Of a DNA stretch of 64,000 nucleotides, positions 42,273 to 51,200 are shown in pieces. Position 1 is the first letter of the stretch. Every line of letters begins with the position of its first letter. Below the pieces are notes generated by a model, which ran no database searches, had not been told where the DNA came from, and saw only the letters and a list, made by a program, of their open reading frames with translations. The DNA comes from Myxococcales bacterium (GTDB lineage Bacteria > Myxococcota_A > UBA9160 > UBA4427): the NCBI GenBank assembly GCA_022563535.1, contig JADFNE010000007.1, forward strand, positions 1 through 64,000, in the 5' to 3' direction. The translations under genes were made by a program, and so were the position numbers.

Positions 42273-43034
42273 GTGAAACCCGAAATCCTGGAACAGGCGG
42301 CACGCACGGCGTGCCTGGCGAGCGACGCGGCGCGCAAAGAAATCGTCTCGCGCTTTCGCAGCGTATCGATTGAGATCAAAGCCGATGGCTCGCCGGTGAC
42401 CGAAGCCGATCTCGCCGCCGAGACCGCCATCCGCAAGATCTTGCGCCGGGCATTTCCGGAGTTTGGGGTCATGGGGGAGGAGTTCGGGACCGAGGGCTCA
42501 ACAGACGTGCAGTGGATCGTCGATCCGATCGACGGGACCATCGCCTACGCCCGCGGCATTCCCCTTTACTCGACGATCATCGCGCTGGTCGAGGACGGAG
42601 AGCCGGTGCTCGGTCTGATCGATCTTCCCGCCCTCGACGAGCGGATCCTCGGCTGGAAAGGCGGCGGCTGCCGCTTGAACGGCCAGCCGGTCAAGGTCTC
42701 CGAGGCCAGCGACCTCAGCCGCGCGCTGATTTCTCACGGCGATGCATTTTTGTTCGACAGAGCCGGTGAAAGGGAAGCCTACGAGCGAATGACCCGAGAC
42801 ATCCCGATGCTTCGGGGCTATACCGACGCCTTCGGCCACGCCCAGGTGATCTGCGGCGGCGTCGACGCCATGGTGGACATGGATCTCAATCCCTGGGACG
42901 CTGCGGCCACCCAGATTCTCATCCCAGAAGCGGGAGGCCGTTGCGTCTCCCGCACACGACCGGGCAACAAGCTCGATTTGGTATTCGGCAGCGCAGCCCT
43001 GGTCGACGAACTTACGGACTATTTGAAGAAATGA
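42273..43034 (+). CDS. Inositol-phosphatase-family protein, histidinol-phosphatase-like
   Basis: 253 residues. The complete motif set of the IMPase fold is seen: GVMGEEFGTEG (metal Glu), WIVDPIDGTIAYARGIPL (DPIDGT) and DLNPWDAAATQILIPEAGGR (WDxA). This combination is commonest in histidinol-phosphatase (HisN) or inositol-1-monophosphatase annotated proteins; the substrate is not certain. Start is a GTG at 42273. It overlaps the start of the downstream acyl-CoA dehydrogenase (ATGA at 43031), so translation of the two is coupled. Confidence 0.88.
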   Translation: MKPEILEQAARTACLASDAARKEIVSRFRSVSIEIKADGSPVTEADLAAETAIRKILRRAFPEFGVMGEEFGTEGSTDVQWIVDPIDGTIAYARGIPLYSTIIALVEDGEPVLGLIDLPALDERILGWKGGGCRLNGQPVKVSEASDLSRALISHGDAFLFDRAGEREAYERMTRDIPMLRGYTDAFGHAQVICGGVDAMVDMDLNPWDAAATQILIPEAGGRCVSRTRPGNKLDLVFGSAALVDELTDYLKK

Positions 43035-44704
43035 CCCAGAACACGACCCCATCTCCGAATTCACAGCCCAGCATTGACGAGGTCAAGAGCCTGCTCGCCG
43101 CAGCGACCCGTCTGCTCGAAGAAGCCGTTTCCCGTGCGAAAGACATCACGGATCGAGGCAAGACCCTCGACGACCACCAGGTCCTGACGTCGCGCATCGC
43201 CTATGCGTCGACCGAAGCGGTCGCAGCCCATCAGGTGCTGAACGACTTCGATACTCTCGCCGCCGACGGAAACAGCAACCCCGAGCGCGAGCGGGTCGCG
43301 GTGGCAGCGGTGGGCGAATTGGTGACTGGCCTCTACAACCGGCTGTGTGCAGCCGGCATTGATCTCGGTCTCGACGATGCAGCCCTTGAATCGCTGTTTT
43401 CGTCGGAAGCCCGGGCGATCGTCCGGCGCGCAACCAGCCAGACCGTGATGCGCGCGATCGGCGTCCACGTGTGCGAGACCCGAGGCTCGAACGATCTGCC
43501 CATGGACGAACTCCACGAGCAGGTGCGGGCGCAGGTGCGCGAGTTTGCCCTGAACGAAGTCATGCCCCGGGCCGAACACATCCACCGCACCGACGATCTG
43601 GTCCCCGAAGAACTGCTCGAGGGCATGGCGGAGCTGGGCTTCTTTGGCCTTGCCATTCCCGAAAAATACGGCGGCATCGAGATGGGCAATCTCGCCATGA
43701 TCCTGACCACGGAAGAACTCTCCCGCGCTTCCCTGGCCGGAGCGGGCTCACTCATCACCCGTCCTGAGATCTTGGCCAAGGCGCTGCTCGGCGGCGGGAC
43801 CGACGAGCAGAAGTCTCATTGGCTGCCCAAGCTCGCCTCGGGTGAAATCATGGTGGGGATCGCGGTCACCGAACCCGGCATCGGTAGCGACGTCGCCTCG
43901 CTGCGCTGCCGGGCGGAACGCGGGACCGTCGACGGCCAGGAGGGCTGGATCCTCAACGGACCCAAGGCCTGGTGCACCTTCGCCGGTCGCGCCGACGTAC
44001 TCGCCCTGCTCGCCCGCACGGACCCCGACCTTTCGAAGGGCCAGAAGGGGCTTTCACTGTTCATCGTCCCCAAGGAGTCGTACCGAGGGCATGAGTTTGA
44101 ATGTATCCAGCCCGGCGGAGGTCGCATGGTCGGCAAAGCCGACGCGACACCGGGCTACCGCGGTATGCACTCCTTCACGCTGCAGATCGAGAACTACTTT
44201 GTCCCCAACGACCATCTAGTAGGCGGCGAAGCCCAACTCAACCGGGGTTTCTATCTGCAGATGGCGGGCTTTGGTGCCGGGCGTCTCCAGACCAGTGGAC
44301 GCGCCTGCGGACTGGCCCAGGGATCGCTCGAAGAGACCGCGCGCTACGTGGTAGATCGCGAGCAGTTCGGACAGCCGATCTCCGAGTTCCAACTCACCCA
44401 GTACACCCTCGGCCGGATGGCGGCCCGCATCGCCGGGGCCCGGGCGATCACCTATGCCGCGGCCATCGCCTTCGACGAAGATCCGCGTGCGGCCGGCACC
44501 TTGGCCTCCCAGGCAAAGCTTCTGGCCTGCGACGTCGCCGTCACCGTGAGCCAGGAGGGGCAGGTGCTGCACGGCGGCTGGGGCTACGCCGAGGAGTATC
44601 CGATCAGTCGCTACGTGGTCGATGCCACGGTGCTTCCGATTTTCGAGGGCGTAAAGGCAATTCTCGAACTCAAAGTCATCGGTCGCGCCATTCTCGCGGG
44701 GTAG
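43031..44704 (+). CDS. mcd: Acyl-CoA dehydrogenase, probable (2S)-methylsuccinyl-CoA dehydrogenase
   Basis: 557-residue FAD enzyme with about 150 extra residues before the usual dehydrogenase core. The length, the N-terminal helical extension and the segments AGSLITRPEILAKALLGGGT, LNGPKAWCTFAGRADVLALL, ARTDPDLSKGQKGLSLFIV and TPGYRGMHSFTLQ match, from memory, (2S)-methylsuccinyl-CoA dehydrogenase of the ethylmalonyl-CoA pathway. That enzyme oxidises methylsuccinyl-CoA to mesaconyl-CoA and passes electrons to ETF, which fits the ETF-QO gene at 35154. The frame is open to 42941, but the ATG at 43031 overlaps the previous stop. Assignment within the family is probable, not certain. Confidence 0.82.
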   Translation: MTQNTTPSPNSQPSIDEVKSLLAAATRLLEEAVSRAKDITDRGKTLDDHQVLTSRIAYASTEAVAAHQVLNDFDTLAADGNSNPERERVAVAAVGELVTGLYNRLCAAGIDLGLDDAALESLFSSEARAIVRRATSQTVMRAIGVHVCETRGSNDLPMDELHEQVRAQVREFALNEVMPRAEHIHRTDDLVPEELLEGMAELGFFGLAIPEKYGGIEMGNLAMILTTEELSRASLAGAGSLITRPEILAKALLGGGTDEQKSHWLPKLASGEIMVGIAVTEPGIGSDVASLRCRAERGTVDGQEGWILNGPKAWCTFAGRADVLALLARTDPDLSKGQKGLSLFIVPKESYRGHEFECIQPGGGRMVGKADATPGYRGMHSFTLQIENYFVPNDHLVGGEAQLNRGFYLQMAGFGAGRLQTSGRACGLAQGSLEETARYVVDREQFGQPISEFQLTQYTLGRMAARIAGARAITYAAAIAFDEDPRAAGTLASQAKLLACDVAVTVSQEGQVLHGGWGYAEEYPISRYVVDATVLPIFEGVKAILELKVIGRAILAG

Positions 44705-44740
44705 CTCGCGGGGTAGCCGGTGGGGGCGAGAAGGGTGCCG

Positions 44741-46048
44741 TCAGGCGCCACTTCCGAAAAACGCTTCCATCACGTCCACCATCGGTTCGACATCGGCGGT
44801 GCCCGCCATCTCGCGACACGAGTGCATCGAGAGCATCGGGTTTCCGACGTCGACCGTGGGGATGCCGAGCTTCGATGCGGTGATGGGACCGATCGTGGAA
44901 CCACACGCGAGGTCGCTGCGCGAGACGAAGTACTGGGGCGTGATCCCCTTCTCCTCGCACAGATCTACGAATGTGGCCGAGGTCACGGCGTCGGTCGCGT
45001 AAGCCTGGTTGTTGTTGATCTTGATCACCGGTCCTTTGCCAACCACCGGTCGGTGGCTCGATTCGTGGCGATCGGAATAGTTGGGGTGTACCGCGTGCGC
45101 CATATCGGCAGAAATCAAGATTGAATTTGCCAGCGCCCGGGACAGTCCTTGGGGCTCTCCGCCCTTGACCCCCGCCACGATCCGATCGAGGGAGTCGACC
45201 AGGAAGGGACCTGCGGCGCCGGTCGCGCTGCGGCTCCCCACTTCTTCGTGGTCGTAGAGGACCACGACTCGAGTGTACCCGGGCAGGTTGCCGTCCCCGG
45301 TGCCGAGCAGCGCCGAAACTGCGGCGTGACAGGAAGCGAGATTGTCGAGCCTGGAGGCATGAATGAACTCTCCCCTGAACCCCGAGACACTGGCGGGCTG
45401 GATGTCGTAGGCCATCAGGTCCATGCCGAGAATTTTGTCCGGGGACACTTCGGCCAACTCCTGAGCGCGCAATTCCGTCGCGACCAGATCCCGCAGCTTC
45501 GGCCCGCCGTCGAGTCCGGAAATGGGGACCAGGTGTTTTTGCGCGTTGAGCTTGAGGCCCTCTTGTTTGACCTCGCGGTTGAGGTGAATGGCGAGATTGG
45601 GAACCCGCAGCAGCGGGCGGGCAAAGTCGAGCAAGACCACGCGCGGGCCATCGGGGCCCCGGACCACGACGCGCCCGGCAAGGGACAGATCGCGATCGAG
45701 CCAGGTGTGGAGCAGCACCCCGCCATAGGGTTCCACGGCCAGCTGTTTGTAGCCGTGGGCGGCGACGTCCGGGAGCGGCTTCAGTCTCAGATTTGGGGAA
45801 TCGGTATGGGCACCGATGATGCGGAAGCCACCCTTGGCGGGCATCGCGGTCCCAATGTGGAAAGCCACCATGCTGCCGTCCCCGCGCACGACATAGCACC
45901 GGCTTCCAGGTACGAGATCCCATACCGCAGGTTCCTCGAGACGCACGAACCCGGCACCTCTTAGCTGGCGCTCGGTTTCGGCCACCGCGTGATAGGGCGA
46001 CGGCGATCGATCGATAAATGCGAGTAAATCGGCAACGAGATCTCTCAT
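44741..46048 (-). CDS. M18-family aminopeptidase
   Basis: Zinc-dependent aspartyl-type aminopeptidase of 435 residues. The metal motifs are GAHTDSPNLRLKPLPD, LYDHEEVGSRSATGAA and SADMAHAVHPNYSDRHE; the C-terminus has GNPMLSMHSCREMAG. The frame runs to 46363, but an ATG at 46048 (MRDLVADLLAFI) gives the normal family start and leaves 61 bases to the divergent surE gene. Cleaves N-terminal acidic residues in well-studied members; cytosolic. Confidence 0.93.
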   Translation of the reverse strand: MRDLVADLLAFIDRSPSPYHAVAETERQLRGAGFVRLEEPAVWDLVPGSRCYVVRGDGSMVAFHIGTAMPAKGGFRIIGAHTDSPNLRLKPLPDVAAHGYKQLAVEPYGGVLLHTWLDRDLSLAGRVVVRGPDGPRVVLLDFARPLLRVPNLAIHLNREVKQEGLKLNAQKHLVPISGLDGGPKLRDLVATELRAQELAEVSPDKILGMDLMAYDIQPASVSGFRGEFIHASRLDNLASCHAAVSALLGTGDGNLPGYTRVVVLYDHEEVGSRSATGAAGPFLVDSLDRIVAGVKGGEPQGLSRALANSILISADMAHAVHPNYSDRHESSHRPVVGKGPVIKINNNQAYATDAVTSATFVDLCEEKGITPQYFVSRSDLACGSTIGPITASKLGIPTVDVGNPMLSMHSCREMAGTADVEPMVDVMEAFFGSGA

Positions 46049-46109
46049 GTCCGCATCATAGCTGGGCTTCGAGCCCACCGCGTGCGGTACAGACGCTACT
46101 CTGCGGGCC

Positions 46110-46928
46110 ATGACGACAACCCTGCTACTCACCAACGACGACGGCGTGACATCTCCCGCGTTGATCCCGCTGATTCGGGCGCTCGAAGGAATCGAAGACG
46201 TCGGGATCGTCAATACCCTGGTGCCCGACTGCGAACGGAGCTGGATTTCGAAGGCGGTGACGCGCTTCGAGGACATCAAGGTGTTCACCCGCAAAGCAAG
46301 CGAGGGTGAGCCGCGCATCATGACCTCGACCGGAACTCCGGCCGACTGCGCCAACCTCGGCATTCACACCGTGTTCGACGAGCGACCCGATCTCGTGGTC
46401 GCCGGCATCAACATCGGATTGAACCACGGCCTGGCTTTTGTGATGAGCAGTGGCACGGTGGGCGCCGCCACCGAAGGGGTCATTGCGGGACTGCCGGCCA
46501 TCGCCTTCTCGATCGGTGTGCGGGGAGGCCATGTTGCCTTCACTGAGTATGCGAGGTCGGTCGAGGGCAAGGAACTCTGGCAGCGCAGCGCAGAGGTGGC
46601 TGCGGACATCGTACGCGGCGTGCTCGCCCAGGGACTACCGCCCGGCGTCGATCTGTTGAATGTGAACTTTCCTCGAGAGGTATCGCTGGCGACACCGAGG
46701 GTCGTGACCGAGATCGCCCAGGTGGGCTACGACGCCTTGTTCAAGCTACGCGAGGGACCTGTCTACACCGGCGACTACCAGGGCTTGAAAGAACGCCGAC
46801 CGAGCGACGCCCAAACCGATCTGGCGATCGTGAGTGAAGGGAGGGTTTCGATCACGCCCTTGAGGCTGTTCCAGGCGGTGCCGATCGATGCCGCCCTGCG
46901 CGAAGCGCTGGGGTCCGGTCCCGGCTAA
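46110..46928 (+). CDS. surE: 5'/3'-nucleotidase SurE
   Basis: 272 residues, standard size. The metal-binding start LLLTNDDGVTSPALIPLIR, STGTPADCANLGIH and VVAGINIGLNHGLAFVMSSG are diagnostic. SurE dephosphorylates nucleoside monophosphates and is a survival protein often beside pcm or nlpD; neither is here. ATG at 46110. Its 3' end overlaps the unknown secreted gene at 46925 by 4 bases in convergent orientation. Confidence 0.94.
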   Translation: MTTTLLLTNDDGVTSPALIPLIRALEGIEDVGIVNTLVPDCERSWISKAVTRFEDIKVFTRKASEGEPRIMTSTGTPADCANLGIHTVFDERPDLVVAGINIGLNHGLAFVMSSGTVGAATEGVIAGLPAIAFSIGVRGGHVAFTEYARSVEGKELWQRSAEVAADIVRGVLAQGLPPGVDLLNVNFPREVSLATPRVVTEIAQVGYDALFKLREGPVYTGDYQGLKERRPSDAQTDLAIVSEGRVSITPLRLFQAVPIDAALREALGSGPG

Positions 46929-47284
46929 AACCTGAACTCGACCATCACGATCGAATTGCGCTTGCCGGGACTCTTCAGGCGTACGACCAGATCTTCTTTG
47001 AGGAGCTTGATCTCGCGGCTCACGTTCAGGATGACGAAGTTACGAGCGCGGTAGAGACCCGGGCGAAACTCCGCTGCCGCCAGGCCCTCGGATGCGATCA
47101 GCCCGCTGGCGTGTTGCGTGGCCGCGTTGGCTGCGTTGGGTTGATAGGACGCCAGCGAGAAATAGGCGGCCGGAACAACGTCGTGATTGGCGGCGGCTGG
47201 GGTGGCAGACAATCCCGCGAAGACCGCGACAGCGAGCGCGGCTGCGAGATGCTTCCCTAGTCTTGTCGACCTGCTGACTTCCAT
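46925..47284 (-). CDS. Small secreted protein of unknown function
   Basis: 119 residues with a classic Sec signal (GKHLAAALAVAVFAGLSATP, cleavage near PAAANH). The mature part of about 85 residues is basic and has a beta-rich end (FVILNVSREIKLLKEDLVVR, NSIVMVEFRF). No family recognised. The open frame continues to 47506, but the ATG at 47284 (MEVSRSTRLG) gives the signal peptide and is preferred. A 246-base AT-rich leader lies upstream. Confidence 0.75.
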   Translation of the reverse strand: MEVSRSTRLGKHLAAALAVAVFAGLSATPAAANHDVVPAAYFSLASYQPNAANAATQHASGLIASEGLAAAEFRPGLYRARNFVILNVSREIKLLKEDLVVRLKSPGKRNSIVMVEFRF

Positions 47285-47530
47285 CGAATCGGTGTCCTCG
47301 TTCCCCTCGCACCGCCCTCCCGCGGGAATGATCAACCTCTTTCGTCCGTACTGTGGGGTAATCACTGCAACCGCTATGCCATTACCTGATCGACCATATA
47401 GACGTAAATCATTAATTTTAAAAGGTTTTTTAATCCCCGGGGTTACCGGAACCCGTGGGAAGTCGACCAGTCGTGCGTAAGAGGGAAACAAATTACACAC
47501 CGGCAAATCCCTGCGGGATGTTGCAGCCTG

Positions 47531-48103
47531 CTAGTCCCGAGGCAGAGACGCGAGCAGCGAATGGGCCTTGGTATTCATCCGCAGCATGCTCTCGTCGTCG
47601 AGCATGTCGGGCAGTGAGCCGATGGGGAACCAGCGCAGGTCCAGCGACTCGTCGCTGACGACCAACTCTTGACCGGGTTCGGCGATCAGCAGGTAGCGAA
47701 TGTCGTGGTGCTCGTGGGCGGGTTCGTTTTTGTGCGCGGGAATCAGGTGGACGTCGACGTCGAGCGGAACCGCCAACTCGTCCGGACCCACGACCCGGAA
47801 CTGCTGCATTCCCGACTCCTCACGGGCTTCGCGCAGGGCGACGTCGAGCACACAGGGTTCACCGTCCGCGTGTCCCCCGAGTTGAAGCCAGAGACCGAGC
47901 TTGCGGTGATGGGTGAGCAAAACTCGCTCGAGATCGTGGGAGACAATCCAGCTCGAAGCCGTGATGTGCCCGGGCAGACAATCGCGATCGAAACACCTCT
48001 CGTTGGCGATGACGAGGCTGCGGATCTTCTCCACTACGACTGATTCTTCGGGGGCTCCCCGCTGATATACGTCGAGAAGATCGAGCAGGGGTCTGCGGTG
48101 CAT
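47531..48103 (-). CDS. NUDIX hydrolase
   Basis: 190 residues. The Nudix box GGHADGEPCVLDVALREARE followed by ESGM carries the metal-binding REUxEE pattern, in the middle of a fold that includes SSWIVSHDLERVLLTHHRKL before it. Substrate unknown. ATG at 48103 follows GGAG by 7 bases and is preferred to the GTG one codon upstream. Divergent from glnE. Confidence 0.9.
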   Translation of the reverse strand: MHRRPLLDLLDVYQRGAPEESVVVEKIRSLVIANERCFDRDCLPGHITASSWIVSHDLERVLLTHHRKLGLWLQLGGHADGEPCVLDVALREAREESGMQQFRVVGPDELAVPLDVDVHLIPAHKNEPAHEHHDIRYLLIAEPGQELVVSDESLDLRWFPIGSLPDMLDDESMLRMNTKAHSLLASLPRD

Positions 48104-48224
48104 CACATTTCTCCGCGGAGTCTTTTGCTTTCACGCCACACGGCTCGAGGTCGGCCACACAGTAAGAGACGGGCCACTCAAATGCCCGCTCGGAAGCCGT
48201 TCACGACTGGGCTAGTTTCATCGC

Positions 48225-51200
48225 GTGGCCGACAGCCCGATCAGCTATGCGGCGCGTTTTGAATCCCAGGGCGGCCTCAACGCCGAGGGGTGCGAGTGGC
48301 TCGAAACCGTAGCCCGCGCTCTCGACGACGCGCCCCAGGTCGATCAGGCGAAAAACCTCGCCGCCAAGCTTCTCGATCAAGCCGATCCCACGGCCTTGCT
48401 CCCGCGAGCGGAGGCGGACCCCGCGAAGCTCGGGCGTATTTTGTATGCGCTGTGCGGAATTGCCCCGTTTTTCGCCAACGTTCTCGGGCGGCATCCCGAA
48501 CTTCTGATCCATCTGCTCGATGACGACCTCACAACGCACCCGCAGCCCCAAGAACTCGAGCAGCGACTCGATGCTCTGCTCGATCAACCCGGCGACCACG
48601 ACCCCGCCGAACGGTTGCGTATTTTCAAATACCGCGAACTCGCCCGCATCACCGTACGCGACTGCTGCTCCGACTGGGTCCCGCTCGCCCGCAGCGAAGT
48701 CACCCTGCTCGACCTGAGCCAACTCGCAGATGTGATCCTCGATCGCGCTTTGTTCATGGCAGAGGCACGCGTCGGCGTGCAACTCGAGCCTCCGGCCTAC
48801 CGCGATCCCGAAGGCCTTCTGCATCCGCTTCGCTTCTGTGTCCTCGCGCTCGGCAAGCTCGGCGCCGGGGAGCTCAACTACTCGTCTGATGTCGATCTCG
48901 TCTATGTCTGTGACGCCGCTCCCCCGGGCGAAACCCTCGAGGGCAGCGAACCGACGATCTACTTCGATCGCCTGGCCCAGGAGTTTGGCAACCTCGTCAG
49001 CGCAAACATGCAGGAGGGATTTCTTTACCGGGTCGATCTCGAACTCAGACCCCACGGCACCCAGGGTGCGTTGGTCGTGACCGACGAAGCGCTCGTGTCC
49101 TATTACGAATCGTGGGCACACACCTGGGAAAAAGCAGCGTTCGTGAAGGCCAGACCGGTGGCGGGCGCCGTGGCATTGGGCTGGCACGCGATCCTTTCGG
49201 CCGCCCCGGCAATCTACAACGCCACCCTGAACTACCGGATCGCAGACGGCATTCGCGACCTCAAGCACAAGATCCAGAGTGCTCGGGGCGGGGAGTCCGA
49301 TGCCTTCGACGTCAAGATCGACCCGGGCGGCATCCGCGACGTCGAGTTCATCGCCCAGGCACTCCAGCTACTCCACGGAGGTCGCATCCTGCAACTGCGG
49401 GATCGATCGACCCAGGGCGCCCTGCGCAACCTGGAAGCCGTCGGCCTGCTCAATCCGGAAACTGCTGTCGAACTCCACGACACCTATCTCTTCTTGCGCC
49501 GGATCGAAAACCGGCTGCAGATGGAGGGAGAACGTCAGCTTCACCGAGTGCCCACGTCCGAGAACGGCTTCAAGCGACTCGCGCGCGCGATGAATTATCT
49601 CGAAGAAGACGCAGCGGAACAGCTCCAGCGGGAAATCGACCGGCGAAGAACCTTCTTGCGGGGTCTGGCCACGGATTCGGTCGGCGAAGGAAACCGGGAA
49701 CGGGTGCAGGAGTTGTTCGAGCGCGCGGTTCCCGAACTTTTCGAATTTGATTTGATGCGGGATCTCATCGCCGAACTCGTCAGCCGCTTTTCCTCGGCGA
49801 TAGACGAATGCGCGGATTCCGACCGCGCGCTCAACAACCTCGACCGGTTTCTTGCCGGCACGGGCAGGCGGCGTTTCTACTTCGAGTTGCTGCTCGATCG
49901 CCCCGAACTCGTTCCCCGGCTGACCGCCTTGTTCGGGGCATCGAACTTTTTGTCGAACTACCTCGCCCGCTATCCCCGACTGATCGAGCCCCTGTTTCAG
50001 GATCCCAACACACTGCTGTTCGATCGCACACAGCTTGCGCTGGACTACGCAAACGTCGCCGCCCAGTCCAGCTCGAAAGACGGCGGAGACGATCTCGAAG
50101 AACAGCTCGATACCCTGCGCCTCTTTCATCATCGCCACACCTTCAACGTGGCCCTGATCGATCTCGCCAAAAAGGCCCAACGCTACGAGACCGAACGCGC
50201 GCTCAGCGAGATTGCCGAAGTGTGTATCGAAGAAGCCCTGAAGCTCAGCAAACTGCAACTGGCAGCGAGCCGGAGCGACGCCAGCGCGACGTCGAAACAG
50301 GGTGAGTTCTTGGTCGTGGGCATGGGCAAACTCGCGAGTTTCGAACTCACCTATGGCAGTGACCTCGACCTGATCTTCATCTACACGCGCGCCGAGGGAG
50401 CCACGATTTCCGAGGCCTCGGCCCAGGACTACTACGTGCGGCTGGCCCAACGCTTCATCTCGGCGCTGCAAACCCCGACCGCGCTCGGCTCGTGCTATCA
50501 GGTCGATGCTCGACTGCGTCCCAGCGGCAACCAGGGCCTGCTCGTGTGTTCGCTGCAGGCCTATACGCGTTATCACGCCGAACAAGCGGCGACGTGGGAG
50601 CGACAGGCATTGCTGCGCGCACGCCCGGTCGCCGGTAGCGAAGAACTCGCCGAGCGTTATCGCGAGTTGCGTCGGGACATCCTCGCCAAGCCCAACCCGG
50701 AGCACCTGGCCAGTGAGATCCATCAATTGCGCACCCGCATGGAATCAGAACTCGCTCGCGAAACGAATCGGCTGCGGGATTACAAAACCGGCCGCGGTGG
50801 TTCCCTCGACATTGAATGCGCCGTTCAGTACCTGCAGCTACTACACGCTGGCGACTACCCCGAACTGCTCGAAGTCACCACCCTCGATATCCAGCGCGGA
50901 AATCTCCAGCGTCTACGGCTGATCGATTCCAAGACCGCGCGCACCCTGAAAGACGGTTGGGAATTTTTGCAGGAACTGGGCAGTCGGCTGCGGATCGTAG
51001 AGAACCGCTCGATCTCGAGTTTGGACGTCGAACACGGCGACCTCGACGCGATCGCTCGCCAACTCGGTTACACCGAAACAGGCAGCGAAGGCGGAGCGCG
51101 ACGCGCCCTGCAGAAGGACTACCGGGACATCACCGAGCGCATCCGGAGCTGCTACCTCGAGATCATGGGCATCGATCCCGAAAGCGACACAGCGAACTGA
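48225..51200 (+). CDS. glnE: Glutamine synthetase adenylyltransferase/adenylyl-removing enzyme
   Basis: Bifunctional regulator of glutamine synthetase by reversible AMP attachment; 991 residues, family length. Both nucleotidyltransferase domains are present: N-terminal LALGKLGAGELNYSSDVDLV (removing activity) and C-terminal GMGKLASFELTYGSDLDLIF (adding activity), each with GxxxxxSDxDL. Between them lies a helical GlnD-like regulatory region. The start is a GTG at 48225. No glnB or glnA lies in the window. Confidence 0.95.
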   Translation: MADSPISYAARFESQGGLNAEGCEWLETVARALDDAPQVDQAKNLAAKLLDQADPTALLPRAEADPAKLGRILYALCGIAPFFANVLGRHPELLIHLLDDDLTTHPQPQELEQRLDALLDQPGDHDPAERLRIFKYRELARITVRDCCSDWVPLARSEVTLLDLSQLADVILDRALFMAEARVGVQLEPPAYRDPEGLLHPLRFCVLALGKLGAGELNYSSDVDLVYVCDAAPPGETLEGSEPTIYFDRLAQEFGNLVSANMQEGFLYRVDLELRPHGTQGALVVTDEALVSYYESWAHTWEKAAFVKARPVAGAVALGWHAILSAAPAIYNATLNYRIADGIRDLKHKIQSARGGESDAFDVKIDPGGIRDVEFIAQALQLLHGGRILQLRDRSTQGALRNLEAVGLLNPETAVELHDTYLFLRRIENRLQMEGERQLHRVPTSENGFKRLARAMNYLEEDAAEQLQREIDRRRTFLRGLATDSVGEGNRERVQELFERAVPELFEFDLMRDLIAELVSRFSSAIDECADSDRALNNLDRFLAGTGRRRFYFELLLDRPELVPRLTALFGASNFLSNYLARYPRLIEPLFQDPNTLLFDRTQLALDYANVAAQSSSKDGGDDLEEQLDTLRLFHHRHTFNVALIDLAKKAQRYETERALSEIAEVCIEEALKLSKLQLAASRSDASATSKQGEFLVVGMGKLASFELTYGSDLDLIFIYTRAEGATISEASAQDYYVRLAQRFISALQTPTALGSCYQVDARLRPSGNQGLLVCSLQAYTRYHAEQAATWERQALLRARPVAGSEELAERYRELRRDILAKPNPEHLASEIHQLRTRMESELARETNRLRDYKTGRGGSLDIECAVQYLQLLHAGDYPELLEVTTLDIQRGNLQRLRLIDSKTARTLKDGWEFLQELGSRLRIVENRSISSLDVEHGDLDAIARQLGYTETGSEGGARRALQKDYRDITERIRSCYLEIMGIDPESDTAN

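Noticed and set aside
44676-45923. 415-residue frame within the M18 aminopeptidase gene
   Set aside because: It is Arg/Gly-rich and out of frame with the clear M18 peptidase on the same strand.
49368-50726. 452-residue minus-strand frame opposite glnE
   Set aside because: It overlaps intact glnE domains and has no recognisable family.
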